Source: Candidatus Eisenbergiella merdavium
GTDB lineage: Bacteria > Bacillota > Clostridia > Lachnospirales > Lachnospiraceae
Direction of reading: 5' to 3'
Assembly (NCBI GenBank): GCA_019119595.1
Contig: DWWS01000027.1
Span: 39,747-103,746, forward strand
DNA length: 64,000 bases
Shown here: positions 42,199 to 50,346 of the stretch, one piece after another
Layout of the letters: every line of letters starts with the position of its first letter
Position numbering within the stretch: the stretch's first letter is position 1
The notes under the pieces: generated by a model
What the model was told of the DNA's origin: nothing
Databases searched by the model: none
Seen by the model: the letters and a program-made list of their open reading frames with translations, nothing else
Translations under genes and position numbers: made by a program

Positions 42199-43017
42199 TC
42201 ACAGGCGCACGGTCTGTCCTGCGCCGACCTCGACCATTTTTTTCTCCCCGTTTTCTTCCACGCTGACCCAGACGGAAAACGCGCCGGGATTGTAGACCAG
42301 GTCGCCGTCCACGGTAAATTTCAGGTTCCGGGCGGCCTTCATGTAGTCCACGATCTCAATGTTGGTGGCGTACCAGATATCATCCCTTCCGCCGATGAAG
42401 CGGCAAAATTCCTCGATCAGCTCCCAGTTGTCGTCCGCGGTAAACTCATAGCTGTGGCCCCAGACGTACATCATATAAAGGTACTGGGTCTTGTGCAGGT
42501 CGGCAAAGGTTCTGGCGTGCTCCATCAGATTTCTCTTGTGGTGGCAGGTCGCCGTCCAGGTCAGGAAATTCTCCGGTATTCCGAACTCTCCCGTCCCGCC
42601 CACAGTTCTGGCGTATTCGATGCCAAGTCCGGGAAGCAGCTGCACGATCTCCTTCGTGTAGGAGCCGTTGGGATAGGAAAGGCCGCGCACCGGATATCCG
42701 GCGATCCGCTCCAGCTGTCTTCTGTCCTCCAGAATCTGCAGCGCCACCTGCTCCAGCGGGCAGCGGCTGATGGTGGGGTGGAGCACCGTATGACAGGAAA
42801 TCTCATGCCCCTGATACAGCTCCCTCCACTCCGAAGCCGGAACCCGGTCAGGCCAGTCCTTCAGGCCCGAATTCAGATGAAAGGTCCCCCTAACGCCGTT
42901 TTCATTCATGATCTGAACCAGGCGGCGGTCCTCCAGGCGGCCGTCGTCATAGCTTAAGGTGAGTACCTTGTGCTTTCCGCCGGGAAAGCAGATGTAGTGA
43001 ATTTTTCGATTTTCCAT
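42199..43017 (-). CDS. Polysaccharide deacetylase family protein
   Basis: The 272-aa protein has motif 1 LTLSYDDGRLED near 20 (catalytic Asp pair) and motif 2 HEISCHTVLHPT near 71 (metal-binding His pair), then LSYPNGSY near 108. No signal peptide is present, so an extracellular cell-wall role is unlikely; removal of acetyl groups from oligosaccharides is possible next to the GH28 gene. I chose the ATG at 43017 with GGAGGAAAAC upstream. A leader repeat lies directly before it. Confidence 0.88.
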   Translation of the reverse strand: MENRKIHYICFPGGKHKVLTLSYDDGRLEDRRLVQIMNENGVRGTFHLNSGLKDWPDRVPASEWRELYQGHEISCHTVLHPTISRCPLEQVALQILEDRRQLERIAGYPVRGLSYPNGSYTKEIVQLLPGLGIEYARTVGGTGEFGIPENFLTWTATCHHKRNLMEHARTFADLHKTQYLYMMYVWGHSYEFTADDNWELIEEFCRFIGGRDDIWYATNIEIVDYMKAARNLKFTVDGDLVYNPGAFSVWVSVEENGEKKMVEVGAGQTVRL

Positions 43018-43103
43018 GTTTTCCTCCATGTTCTCATGCCGAAGCGTTTTCACGCAGAGAAACGCGAAGAGAAGCTGCGCAATGCGTTTTCTCTTCGCGC
43101 TCC
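43018..43103 (-). repeat. Structured leader repeat, copy E (before deacetylase gene)
   Basis: It keeps the ribosome-site-proximal strand (ACGCTTCGGCATG on the minus strand) and has an inner 10-bp perfect hairpin (43064-43073 with 43089-43098). The distal hairpin with the complementary loop is absent, so this is a partial or degenerate copy. Confidence 0.55.
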
Positions 43104-43176
43104 TTTCTCCTGCTATTAAAGGTAGCACAATCTGTATGGAATGGCAATTCCAGGTTATTGATTGATTCCGGTTTAT

Positions 43177-44772
43177 TTATGATCCACCTGCGAAGCGAAG
43201 TACCTGGTCAAAAGCGCCGACCTTACTCTCCGTAAACTGATGGGATACGACGATCATCGTCTTTCCGGTAATGGACAAGAGCAGATCCTCAATTTTTCCG
43301 GCAGTCTTATCATCCAGATTCGCCAGCGGCTCATCCAGGATCAACACCTCCGTATCACGAAGGAGGGCTCTTGCCAGACAAATGCGCTTTTTCTCACCGC
43401 CGGAGAGATTGGCGCCATTTTCGGAAATGACCGCATCCAGCGAGGCTTTGGAAGAGAATTTTTCCAATCCCAGCTTATTCAGCATATCCAAAAGCCGCTT
43501 ATCCGGGATATCCCGGTACATCGTCAGATTGCTGCGCAGAGTGTCATGGAACAAAACAGCCTCCTGCCGAACCACGGTCATACAATCATAGACACTGTCA
43601 TATTGTTCAATCGGCGTATCGTCCACCGTGATGCTGCCATTCGATACATTATAGTATCTCAGCAGAAGATTGACCGCCGTTGTTTTTCCGCAGCCGCTCG
43701 GTCCCTGAAGCAGACAGCGTCCCCCCTTCTGAATACGAAAAGAAAAGTCCTTCAGAACAGGATGCTGTGCGTCATAACCAAAGGTGACATTTTGAAAGCT
43801 GATATCGTAATCCACTCCGGAAAGAACGCTTTTCCTCTGTTCCCCGGCCGGCTCCACAAATTTTTCCATCGCTCTGCACGCAGGCTGTATGGCGACCAGC
43901 TGCCGGATGATCTCCGCCAGAGAGATCAGCGGATAGGAAAGCTGGTCGATCATGCCGATCGCGACAAAGAAATCGCCTGCGGAAAAAGCGCCGTTCAGAA
44001 CGAGCCAGGCAGCGCATGCCAGCACGATAAAATAGGACAGATAGGAAATCAGCGCCGTAATCAGCTGAGAAACCGCGCCCAGTTGCTTATCCTTCAGCAG
44101 CTTTTCCATGGACGTATCATTTTCCTCATCAAACAGTGTGAGGATTTTTCTCTCAACGGAAAAATTTTTGATGATTTCAAAGCCGGACAGCCAGTCGTTG
44201 ACCTTCGCCAGATTTTGCTCCAGCGCCGACAGGTATTCGCCCTGCACCCGCTGAAGTGTTTTTTCAATCAGCTTCGGAATGTACAGCGGCGTGGTAAGCA
44301 GTGTAATGGTAATAAGCGCGATCCGCCAGTCCAAAAGGAAAAGAGCCGCGCTGACCAGAATGATCTTGAACAGAATCTCCCAAAGCAGTGGCAGCATTTC
44401 AAACCTGCGCGACCGTATCATGTCGGCCTCGTTGTTATATATTGAAATGTACTCCCCCTGCTGCCGCGTCTTATAATCCACATAATTTTTACGCAGAATA
44501 CCCGCAAAAATGTCATGCTTCAGACCCTTCGTACATCCAACGGCATATCCTGCGCCGAATCGTCTGTAGAAAAAGTAAAACAGGACTTCACAGAGAATGA
44601 ACAGGATCAGAAACGCGGCGGAGCGATACGTCTCCCGCTGCTGTCCCGCCACGGCGTAGTCCAGTACAGCCCCCTTAAAAAACTGCAGACCAACCGCAAA
44701 AAGCGTGCTGATCAGAATGCAGATCAACGCCCCTGCATAACAGGCGCGGTTTTTTCTGTGATATTGATTCAT
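43177..44772 (-). CDS. ABC exporter, fused membrane and ATPase domains
   Basis: The 531-aa half-transporter has five or six membrane segments to about residue 290. The ATPase domain has Walker A GPSGCGKTT near 356, signature LSGGEKKRICLARALL near 455 and Walker B VLILDEPLANLD near 478. The type resembles exporters of peptides or drugs. GGAGG precedes the ATG at 44772. Its leader carries a short peptide frame and a hairpin, suggesting attenuation. Codon use is more AT-rich than the neighbouring sugar enzymes, fitting an acquired gene. Confidence 0.88.
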   Translation of the reverse strand: MNQYHRKNRACYAGALICILISTLFAVGLQFFKGAVLDYAVAGQQRETYRSAAFLILFILCEVLFYFFYRRFGAGYAVGCTKGLKHDIFAGILRKNYVDYKTRQQGEYISIYNNEADMIRSRRFEMLPLLWEILFKIILVSAALFLLDWRIALITITLLTTPLYIPKLIEKTLQRVQGEYLSALEQNLAKVNDWLSGFEIIKNFSVERKILTLFDEENDTSMEKLLKDKQLGAVSQLITALISYLSYFIVLACAAWLVLNGAFSAGDFFVAIGMIDQLSYPLISLAEIIRQLVAIQPACRAMEKFVEPAGEQRKSVLSGVDYDISFQNVTFGYDAQHPVLKDFSFRIQKGGRCLLQGPSGCGKTTAVNLLLRYYNVSNGSITVDDTPIEQYDSVYDCMTVVRQEAVLFHDTLRSNLTMYRDIPDKRLLDMLNKLGLEKFSSKASLDAVISENGANLSGGEKKRICLARALLRDTEVLILDEPLANLDDKTAGKIEDLLLSITGKTMIVVSHQFTESKVGAFDQVLRFAGGS

Positions 44773-44796
44773 ATATAACCTCCTATGCTGTTTCAG

Positions 44797-44830
44797 CGAT
44801 AGAAGGATGTTTGGGATTTTCCTTCTATCG
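44797..44830 (-). promoter_or_regulatory. Perfect 11-bp hairpin between leader peptide and ABC exporter gene
   Basis: CGATAGAAGGA (44797-44807) and TCCTTCTATCG (44820-44830) pair exactly. The hairpin starts 2 bases after the leader peptide stop and ends 24 bases before the exporter start. A third TCCTTCTA copy lies inside the peptide frame and could pair alternatively with the middle arm. Confidence 0.7.
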
Positions 44831-44832
44831 GT

Positions 44833-44859
44833 TTAGAAGGAAAAACGACGTTTTACCAT
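44833..44859 (-). CDS. Putative 8-codon leader peptide MVKRRFSF
   Basis: A GAGGTGAC ribosome site 4-5 bases before ATG (44859) drives an 8-codon frame ending in TAA at 44833. The residues MVKRRFSF are basic then aromatic. The last codons TTT TCC TTC TAA supply the TCCTTCTA string that can pair with the downstream hairpin arm. This is the layout of ribosome-stalling leaders that control resistance genes. Translation has not been shown. Confidence 0.6.
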   Translation of the reverse strand: MVKRRFSF

Positions 44860-44892
44860 GACAGTCACCTCGATTATCGTTTGATCGTGTTT

Positions 44893-44922
44893 ATTATACT
44901 CCTATATATATCGGGCCTTCAA
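44893..44922 (-). promoter_or_regulatory. Promoter of the ABC exporter transcript
   Basis: Minus-strand TTGAAG (44917-44922) and perfect TATAAT (44893-44898) have an 18-base spacer and lie just upstream of the leader peptide. Confidence 0.7.
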
Positions 44923-44973
44923 CAATTTTTCTAAAGCATGCGGCGGCTTTCTGTCAGATTTCATATTCTGTTT

Positions 44974-45345
44974 TTAGCTTAACTCTGACAGATTAATCCT
45001 GTCGTATGCTCCATTTTTAGCGTTTTCGGGATGCGGCTCCAGACCGATAATGGTTATTTCCATCTTATCCGGGCCATATACCCAGAACATCCTTCTGGCT
45101 CCACCTTTTCTGTTTTCCAGATAGGATTCCCACACCTTTAAGCCATATCTTTTTGATAAAGGCTCAATATCATGTGTATTAAGACCCGGGTAATGTGGGT
45201 TCTGTGCTAATTTCTTTAATGCGGCACCCCATTTCTTATAAAGCTCGCCATCTTTTTTGTTTATCGTGCCATCTCGATCGCCTGTTTGCAGTCTGTTCCA
45301 TAAGTCTGCCATCTCGGGGATTCCCATTCGTATATTATATGCCAT
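44974..45345 (-). CDS. RelE/ParE-superfamily-like toxin
   Basis: The 123-aa protein has the pattern of a RelE-type RNase: ALKKLAQNPHYPGLNTHDIE near 42-62, WESYLENRKGGARRMFWVYG near 74-93 (basic residues in the fourth strand) and ITIIGLEPHPENAK near 98. It follows the AbrB-like antitoxin by 20 bases, with GGCGGAGAG before its ATG. The role is growth control by mRNA cleavage if the family link holds. Confidence 0.75.
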   Translation of the reverse strand: MAYNIRMGIPEMADLWNRLQTGDRDGTINKKDGELYKKWGAALKKLAQNPHYPGLNTHDIEPLSKRYGLKVWESYLENRKGGARRMFWVYGPDKMEITIIGLEPHPENAKNGAYDRINLSELS

Positions 45346-45365
45346 TCGTACTCTCCGCCAGCTTT

Positions 45366-45605
45366 TCAGAAATCAGACAGATCAACAACAGGAGACACTT
45401 CTCCCTTTTTGAAATTGCTGATCGCTCTGTCCATATCTTCTAAGGTTCGTGCAGATATGCCGTCCGGAACTGTCAGCTCTCTTGGCTCCAATATAATACA
45501 CCCATTGTCATATTCCCTGACATTATAATACTGATATAATGCCCCCCTCAGTGTTATTCTCTTTTTGCTGTCAATATGAACTGTATAATCCTTCACTGCT
45601 GTCAT
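45366..45605 (-). CDS. AbrB/SpoVT-like antitoxin
   Basis: The 79-aa protein has a swapped-hairpin AbrB-type start, VHIDSKKRITLRGALYQYYN and then NGCIILEPREL (residues 7-45), followed by a toxin-binding tail. I chose the ATG at 45605 because GGAGGTGAGAATC precedes it. It is first in the pair and should repress the promoter upstream, where a 16-bp perfect palindrome lies. Confidence 0.78.
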   Translation of the reverse strand: MTAVKDYTVHIDSKKRITLRGALYQYYNVREYDNGCIILEPRELTVPDGISARTLEDMDRAISNFKKGEVSPVVDLSDF

Positions 45606-45627
45606 GATTCTCACCTCCATAGCGCCG

Positions 45628-45643
45628 AGTGGGATATCCCACT
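45628..45643 (-). promoter_or_regulatory. Perfect 16-bp palindrome, antitoxin operator
   Basis: AGTGGGATATCCCACT lies directly between the -10 box and the ribosome site of the antitoxin gene. Confidence 0.75.
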
Positions 45644-45650
45644 TATTAAT

Positions 45651-45679
45651 ATAATATACGCCACTCTAGTATTTGTCAA
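45651..45679 (-). promoter_or_regulatory. Promoter of the AbrB/RelE pair
   Basis: Consensus TTGACA (45674-45679) and TATTAT (45651-45656) are 17 bases apart on the minus strand. Confidence 0.8.
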
Positions 45680-45700
45680 TGAGAGCCATTTATTCCTGAC

Positions 45701-46711
45701 TCATGATGCTCTGTCAAGCATGTCGCAAATATATGCCCGCAGACCAGACTCTGTATCTATACCATATTTCCGGTTTACTGCAATAAAATATTTCATGATA
45801 CGGTCTTTCGGCAGCAGCTCACTGGAAGGAATACTGTCTTCATAGCCCTTTCTCGCCTCCATCCATGGCTCCTCGTTATGCGTGATCTTCTCCAGTGCCT
45901 TCCCGCCGTACATTCCAAATGTATTTACAACAAGATCGATCACCCGTTTTTCATCGTCCGTCAGCGCATCTTCCGTTCCTTCCAGCAATGCGAAACGCGC
46001 ATCATCGATCGGATTATATTTAAAATCTCTGAACAACTCATACACCTCAGGATAAACCGGGCCATGAACCCATGCACTGCAATCCTCTGTGAAAGCGGGC
46101 TTTCCATACAAAGCGGAATGAACGCCCTGGACAAAATATAGCAGTTTCTGCAGCATGAGCGGGGTTACTTCCTCCAGCTTTTCAAAGACGTATGCGATCA
46201 CCCTGAGCATCTTATCTGAAACGGAGAAAAGGTTCTCCATACTCTCCGCTGCCGCCATTACCTTTTTATATGCCGCATCCGTCAGCTTCTCTCTGTTCTC
46301 TGTCAGTTTCTGTTTCATGTAAGCCGGGGAAGCCAGTGCCGCTTTAACAATATTGGAATACTCTTTGGATGGAACCTGTCCTTCCAGATATCTCGGTATC
46401 GTTACCTCTCCAAATCCAAGAGCAAGAGAAAGCGGAGCCTTACCGATCTTATAAATCTTCATGAGTTTTTCAATGTCGTCAATCGTCACAAGGCCTTCTG
46501 CTGCCCTATACTGTTCATCAATTTCCTGGACATTCTTATCGATCAGTCCGGGAATACTCATTTCCTCACCACACTCTGCACATACAGCCACAGTGATCCC
46601 AAATGTGTAATCTTTATCCCTTATCTTCTTTATGATGTTCCTTTTCTGTAAATGGTACTCAGTCTCTTTTCTGCACTCTATGCAGAAATCTCTTCTTCCC
46701 TTTTCTGTCAT
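45701..46711 (-). CDS. MqsA-like zinc-finger/HTH antitoxin with Panacea domain
   Basis: The 336-aa protein has CIECRKETEYH and CAECGEEMSIPG (residues 8-56), an MqsA-type zinc module. A helix-turn-helix follows with YKIGKAPLSLALGFGEVTIPR near 85-105. The C-terminal Panacea/SocA domain has PLMLQKLLYFVQGVHSALYG near 187 and AWVHGPVYPEVYELFRDFKY near 217. I chose the ATG at 46711 (MTEKGRRDF) with GGAGGTG upstream; it overlaps the toxin gene by 53 bases. It should neutralise the toxin and repress the operon. Confidence 0.85.
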   Translation of the reverse strand: MTEKGRRDFCIECRKETEYHLQKRNIIKKIRDKDYTFGITVAVCAECGEEMSIPGLIDKNVQEIDEQYRAAEGLVTIDDIEKLMKIYKIGKAPLSLALGFGEVTIPRYLEGQVPSKEYSNIVKAALASPAYMKQKLTENREKLTDAAYKKVMAAAESMENLFSVSDKMLRVIAYVFEKLEEVTPLMLQKLLYFVQGVHSALYGKPAFTEDCSAWVHGPVYPEVYELFRDFKYNPIDDARFALLEGTEDALTDDEKRVIDLVVNTFGMYGGKALEKITHNEEPWMEARKGYEDSIPSSELLPKDRIMKYFIAVNRKYGIDTESGLRAYICDMLDRAS

Positions 46712-46994
46712 AACTGCCACCTCCGGTTTTCTCCAAAAGAGTGACGTCCTTGCCAAATACATATAATTTCTCATGCTCAAAGCCTTTGTGCTCATTCTGC
46801 AGGATATCTGAAAAATCCATTACAGTAAGACTCAATATGATTTTCTTTGCTGTTGCTGTATCAATAACATAATCCAGAAACAGATTCATATTATCCTGCC
46901 GTTTGGCATTCCGGTCAATCCGATATCTGTCATTCTCGACAGCATCCTTCACCTCTGAAAGATAATGCTCTATGTCTTCTTTGGTTATGCTCAA
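46659..46994 (-). CDS. MqsR-family toxin, probably C-terminally truncated
   Basis: The 111-aa protein starts at TTG 46994 with GGAGGATAAATTA upstream. It matches Firmicute MqsR-type toxins through YRIDRNAKRQDN, ILSLTVMDFSDILQNEHKG and LYVFGKDVTLLEK (to residue 90). Family members then continue with strands of the LYIKF and VISFH type, carrying part of the RNase site. Here the frame instead ends TGGGSYDRKGKK inside the antitoxin start. About 30-40 expected residues are lacking, so it may be inactive. Confidence 0.7.
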   Translation of the reverse strand: MSITKEDIEHYLSEVKDAVENDRYRIDRNAKRQDNMNLFLDYVIDTATAKKIILSLTVMDFSDILQNEHKGFEHEKLYVFGKDVTLLEKTGGGSYDRKGKKRFLHRVQKRD

Positions 46995-47039
46995 TAATTT
47001 ATCCTCCGCAGAACCTATGATTCGTTTTTTTCTATCGTC

Positions 47040-47068
47040 AGAATAACTCGATGATGGCTTTTTGTCAA
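47040..47068 (-). promoter_or_regulatory. Promoter of the MqsR/Panacea pair
   Basis: TTGACA (47063-47068) and TATTCT (47040-47045) are 17 bases apart on the minus strand. Confidence 0.78.
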
Positions 47069-47152
47069 TATACTATCACCAAAAATACCTTTTTATTTTT
47101 CCCGCACTTTTCTGTACATCTCCGCTCGCCCTTATGTTTTCCGGAAATACAT

Positions 47153-47181
47153 TTGACATTCCCCCATCCGAATGCTAAAAT
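47153..47181 (+). promoter_or_regulatory. Promoter of the MATE exporter gene
   Basis: Consensus TTGACA (47153-47158) and TAAAAT (47176-47181) are 17 bases apart, giving a 160-nt leader. Confidence 0.78.
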
Positions 47182-47182
47182 A

Positions 47183-47286
47183 AAGCCCTAAAACCCGAAA
47201 GGGCGTGGATTTTTCTGGAATAGCGTTCCACTTTTCGCCACACAACCGCTTTGCCTGCGGCTGTGTATTTTTTTGCGCATTTTTGT
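47183..47286 (+). promoter_or_regulatory. Leader with hairpins and an internal terminator before the MATE gene
   Basis: The leader begins with a GCCCT/AGGGC hairpin (about 47185-47206) and a GTGGA/TCCAC pairing (about 47207-47233). These are followed by ACACA-CCGC with GCGG-TGTGT and a seven-T run (about 47239-47276). A terminator between promoter and gene implies transcription attenuation. The conserved cores of known riboswitches are not recognisable to me. Confidence 0.6.
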
Positions 47287-47324
47287 GTTTTTCAGTTTCA
47301 GAATGGAGGACAGCGTGCCCCGAT

Positions 47325-47349
47325 CACGCGCTTCGGAATGGAGGATATA
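47325..47349 (+). repeat. Structured leader repeat, copy F (partial, before MATE gene)
   Basis: Only the ribosome-site end is kept: ACGCGCTTCGGAATGGAGG followed by ATATA and the ATG. It is on the plus strand, again with the strand directly before the Shine-Dalgarno site. Confidence 0.5.
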
Positions 47350-48699
47350 ATGGAACAGACTTATATGAAGGAACAGCCGGTATGGAAGCTCATGGCGCGC
47401 ATGTCGCTGCCCATGGTGATCTCCATGCTGGTCAATTCGCTGTACAATATCGTGGACAGCTTTTTCGTGGCGCAGATCAGCGAGGAAGCCATGACCGCGC
47501 TTTCGCTGGTGTTTCCGGTGCAGAATGTGGTCAACGCAGTCACCATCGGCTTCGGCATCGGGATCAACGCTGTGATTGCCTTTCACCTGGGGGCGCAGGA
47601 TCAGAAAAAAGCGGATGAGGCCGCTGCGCAGGGAACGGTGCTGAACCTGCTGCACGGCGTGCTCCTGACCGTCGTCTGCATTCTGATCATGCCCGCGTTT
47701 CTGCGGCTTTTTACCGCGGATGAGGCGTTTGTTTCGCTGGGGCTGACCTATTCGAGGATCGTATTTTCTTTTTCCGTTGTGATCGCGTTGGGACTTGCCT
47801 TTGAGAAGCTTTTTCAGGCGGTGGGAAAAATGGCGGTTTCCATGGCCGCCATGCTGGCAGGGTGCATCTGCAACATCATCCTGGATCCGGTGCTGATCTT
47901 CGGGCTCGGGCCGTTTCCGGAAATGGGCATCAGCGGCGCGGCTCTTGCCACCGGGCTGGGGCAGGTGCTGACGCTGGGCGTTTATCTGGCGTTCTATTTC
48001 CGCGGCGCTCTGCTTCCCGTGCGCATTTCCCTGCGGGGCTTTTCGTTCAGAAAAGAAATGTGCGGCAGGCTGTACGGCATCGGTATCCCGGCCATATTGA
48101 ATCTGGCGCTCCCCTCTCTGCTGATCTCCGCGCTGAATTCCATCCTTGCCGGATATTCCCAGGCTTATGTGCTGGTGCTCGGGGTTTATTATAAGCTTCA
48201 GACCTTCCTTTACCTGCCTGCCAACGGCATCGTGCAGGGCATGCGTCCGCTGATCGGCTACAATTACGGCGCGGGGGAGCACAGGCGCGTGCGGTCGATC
48301 TATACCGCCACGCTGGGTTCTGCCGCCGTCATCATGCTGGCGGGAACCATTCTGTGCCAGGTAATGCCCGCGCCGCTCATGGGGCTGTTCACCTCCAGCG
48401 CCTCCACCATCCAGATCGGGGCAAGGGCGCTTCGGATCATCAGCATCGGTTTTCTGCCATCGGCGCTTTCCGTCGCTTCCTCCGGCGCGCTGGAGGGGCT
48501 GGGAAAGGGCGTTCCGTCTCTTTTGATCTCCCTGTGCCGTTATCTGCTTCTGATCATCCCCGCCGCCTTCGGGCTCAGCCTTCTGTTCGGGGCAGAGGGC
48601 GTCTGGCATGCGTTCTGGATCACGGAGCTGGCCGCCGCCGTCTTTTCCCTGTTCATTTACCGCTTCAGCCTGCAGCCGGGCAGAGGCAGGGTCAGTTGA
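47350..48699 (+). CDS. MATE-family exporter
   Basis: The 449-aa protein has twelve membrane segments. Family blocks are PMVISMLVNSLYNIVDSFFV near 25, a duplicate in IGIPAILNLALPSLLISALN near 240 and NGIVQGMRPLIGYNYGAG near 294. It exports drugs or metabolites against Na+ or H+. I chose the ATG at 47350 with GGAGG (47340-47344). Its stop overlaps the convergent lipoprotein gene by 8 bases. An attenuated leader suggests inducible expression. Confidence 0.92.
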   Translation: MEQTYMKEQPVWKLMARMSLPMVISMLVNSLYNIVDSFFVAQISEEAMTALSLVFPVQNVVNAVTIGFGIGINAVIAFHLGAQDQKKADEAAAQGTVLNLLHGVLLTVVCILIMPAFLRLFTADEAFVSLGLTYSRIVFSFSVVIALGLAFEKLFQAVGKMAVSMAAMLAGCICNIILDPVLIFGLGPFPEMGISGAALATGLGQVLTLGVYLAFYFRGALLPVRISLRGFSFRKEMCGRLYGIGIPAILNLALPSLLISALNSILAGYSQAYVLVLGVYYKLQTFLYLPANGIVQGMRPLIGYNYGAGEHRRVRSIYTATLGSAAVIMLAGTILCQVMPAPLMGLFTSSASTIQIGARALRIISIGFLPSALSVASSGALEGLGKGVPSLLISLCRYLLLIIPAAFGLSLLFGAEGVWHAFWITELAAAVFSLFIYRFSLQPGRGRVS

Positions 48700-49558
48700 T
48701 CCCCGCAATGGCAAAGCCGCTGTCTCTGCCGTCGTCCCTGCGGAAGATGATGTTTGGCGTTCCTTCCTCAGAGCCAAGCACATATTTTCCGCCGGACAGC
48801 TCCGTCACGGCATACAGGTTCGTGGAAAGCACGGCCTCCATTCGTTCCTGTGAAAAGATCTGCTGCGCGGGAAGCGCAAGAAATTCCTCCGCGTCCTGAA
48901 CCGTCACGTCTCCGTCCTCCAGTCTTACGTAGAGAGGGAACACTGCCAGGTTTGCGAGGGAATCCATGCTCGCGTAGCGGAAGGCGAAGAGAATATCCGC
49001 CGCAAAGGCCAGCGCGTCCCTGTCCGCGGCGGGCTGTGTCGGGCCGTCCTGCACGTCTGACGCGATGCCGTCCTCACTTTTCACCAGGACGGACATCCCA
49101 AGGAGAAGGCCATCCGCAAGCTTCATTTCCACGCCGCTTTCCGGATAAGAAAAACTGTACATGAGCCCGTCCTTTGTGTCGATGACCAGGCTGTTCATGG
49201 ATGCGTCCACCACGATCCCTTCAAAGGAGCCTGTGGCCTCCATAATCATATTTTCCTCCCGCGCGCCCAGCGGGCCGGTCTGGATTTCTTCTGTTCCGGG
49301 AGCGCCTTCCTGCAGATCCGTTTCGGTCGCTTCAGCTCCGGCCTGCAGATCCGTTTCGGCCGCTTCAGCTCCGGCCTGCGTATCCGGCGAGCCGTTTCCC
49401 GCCTCCGCGCCTTCTGTCATCCCCGCGTCCGAAGCGGAGCTTTCCCGCGCCTGTCCTCCAAAAGCGCCGCAGCCCGCAAGCCCCGGCAGAGCCGCAAGCA
49501 GGGTGCAGAGCAGGAGCGCCGCCCCTGCCGCTTTCGTTCCCTTTCCTTTTTTTCTCAT
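48692..49558 (-). CDS. Hypothetical lipoprotein with acidic repeat linker
   Basis: The 288-aa protein has a lipoprotein signal with a Cys in LPGLAGCG (residue 30). An Ala/Glu/Thr-rich linker follows with two near-identical 11-residue units (AGAEAAETDLQ, AGAEATETDLQ, about 62-84). The folded part from about 105 matches nothing I know (GSFEGIVVDASMNSLVIDT, FPLYVRLEDGDVTVQDAEEF). It probably sits on the outer face of the membrane. Confidence 0.75.
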   Translation of the reverse strand: MRKKGKGTKAAGAALLLCTLLAALPGLAGCGAFGGQARESSASDAGMTEGAEAGNGSPDTQAGAEAAETDLQAGAEATETDLQEGAPGTEEIQTGPLGAREENMIMEATGSFEGIVVDASMNSLVIDTKDGLMYSFSYPESGVEMKLADGLLLGMSVLVKSEDGIASDVQDGPTQPAADRDALAFAADILFAFRYASMDSLANLAVFPLYVRLEDGDVTVQDAEEFLALPAQQIFSQERMEAVLSTNLYAVTELSGGKYVLGSEEGTPNIIFRRDDGRDSGFAIAGIN

Positions 49559-49590
49559 CTTCCCGATCCTTTCTCCCTTTTTCCCAATTT

Positions 49591-50346
49591 TCAGTCCTTC
49601 AGAAGAAGGCCGACGGGGCAGTGATCCGAGCCGTACACATCCTTATAGATCAGGGCATCCTCCAGCCGGTCCTTCAACTGGGGCGACACCAGGAAATAGT
49701 CGATGCGCCATCCCGCGTTCTTCTCCCGCGCGCGGAAGCGGTAGGACCACCAGGAATAGGCTCCCTCAAGCTCGGGATAAAAGTATCGGAATGTGTCGAT
49801 AAAGCCGTTGTCCAGAAGCTGGGAAAATTTGGCCCGCTCCTCATCGGTAAAGCCCGCGTTCTTCCGGTTGGTTTTGGGATTTTTCAGGTCGATCTCCCGA
49901 TGGGCCACGTTCAGATCCCCGCAGAATATGACGGGCTTCTTTTTTTCCAGTCCTTTTAAATAAGAAAGAAATTCATCCTCCCATTCCATCCGGTAGGAAA
50001 GCCTCGCAAGGCCGTCCTGGGAATTGGGGGTATAGACCGTGACCAGGTAAAAATCCGCAAGCTCCAGCGTGATCACGCGGCCTTCCTTATCATGCTCCTC
50101 CTTGCCGATGCCGTAGGCGACGGACAGCGGCTCCTGTTTACAGAAAACCGCGGTACCGGAATAGCCTTTTTTCTCCGCGTAATTCCAATACTGATGATAG
50201 CCGGGCAGATCAAGGTCTATCTGCCCCTCCTGCAGCTTGCTTTCCTGGATGCAGAAAATATCCGCGTCCGCCTCCCGGAAAAATTCCGGAAAGCCCTTAC
50301 CCATACATGCGCGAAGCCCGTTTACGTTCCATGATATCAGTTTCAT
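49591..50346 (-). CDS. exoA: Exodeoxyribonuclease III
   Basis: The 251-aa AP endonuclease repairs abasic sites. Motifs: [13 protein letters not shown] at the start, FCIQESKLQ near 31 (metal Glu), [12 protein letters not shown] near 105, GDLNVAH near 144 and the final GSDHCPVGL near 240. I chose the ATG at 50346 because GGAGGAAGCA precedes it and the family starts at this residue. A full leader repeat lies directly upstream. Confidence 0.95.
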   Translation of the reverse strand: MKLISWNVNGLRACMGKGFPEFFREADADIFCIQESKLQEGQIDLDLPGYHQYWNYAEKKGYSGTAVFCKQEPLSVAYGIGKEEHDKEGRVITLELADFYLVTVYTPNSQDGLARLSYRMEWEDEFLSYLKGLEKKKPVIFCGDLNVAHREIDLKNPKTNRKNAGFTDEERAKFSQLLDNGFIDTFRYFYPELEGAYSWWSYRFRAREKNAGWRIDYFLVSPQLKDRLEDALIYKDVYGSDHCPVGLLLKD

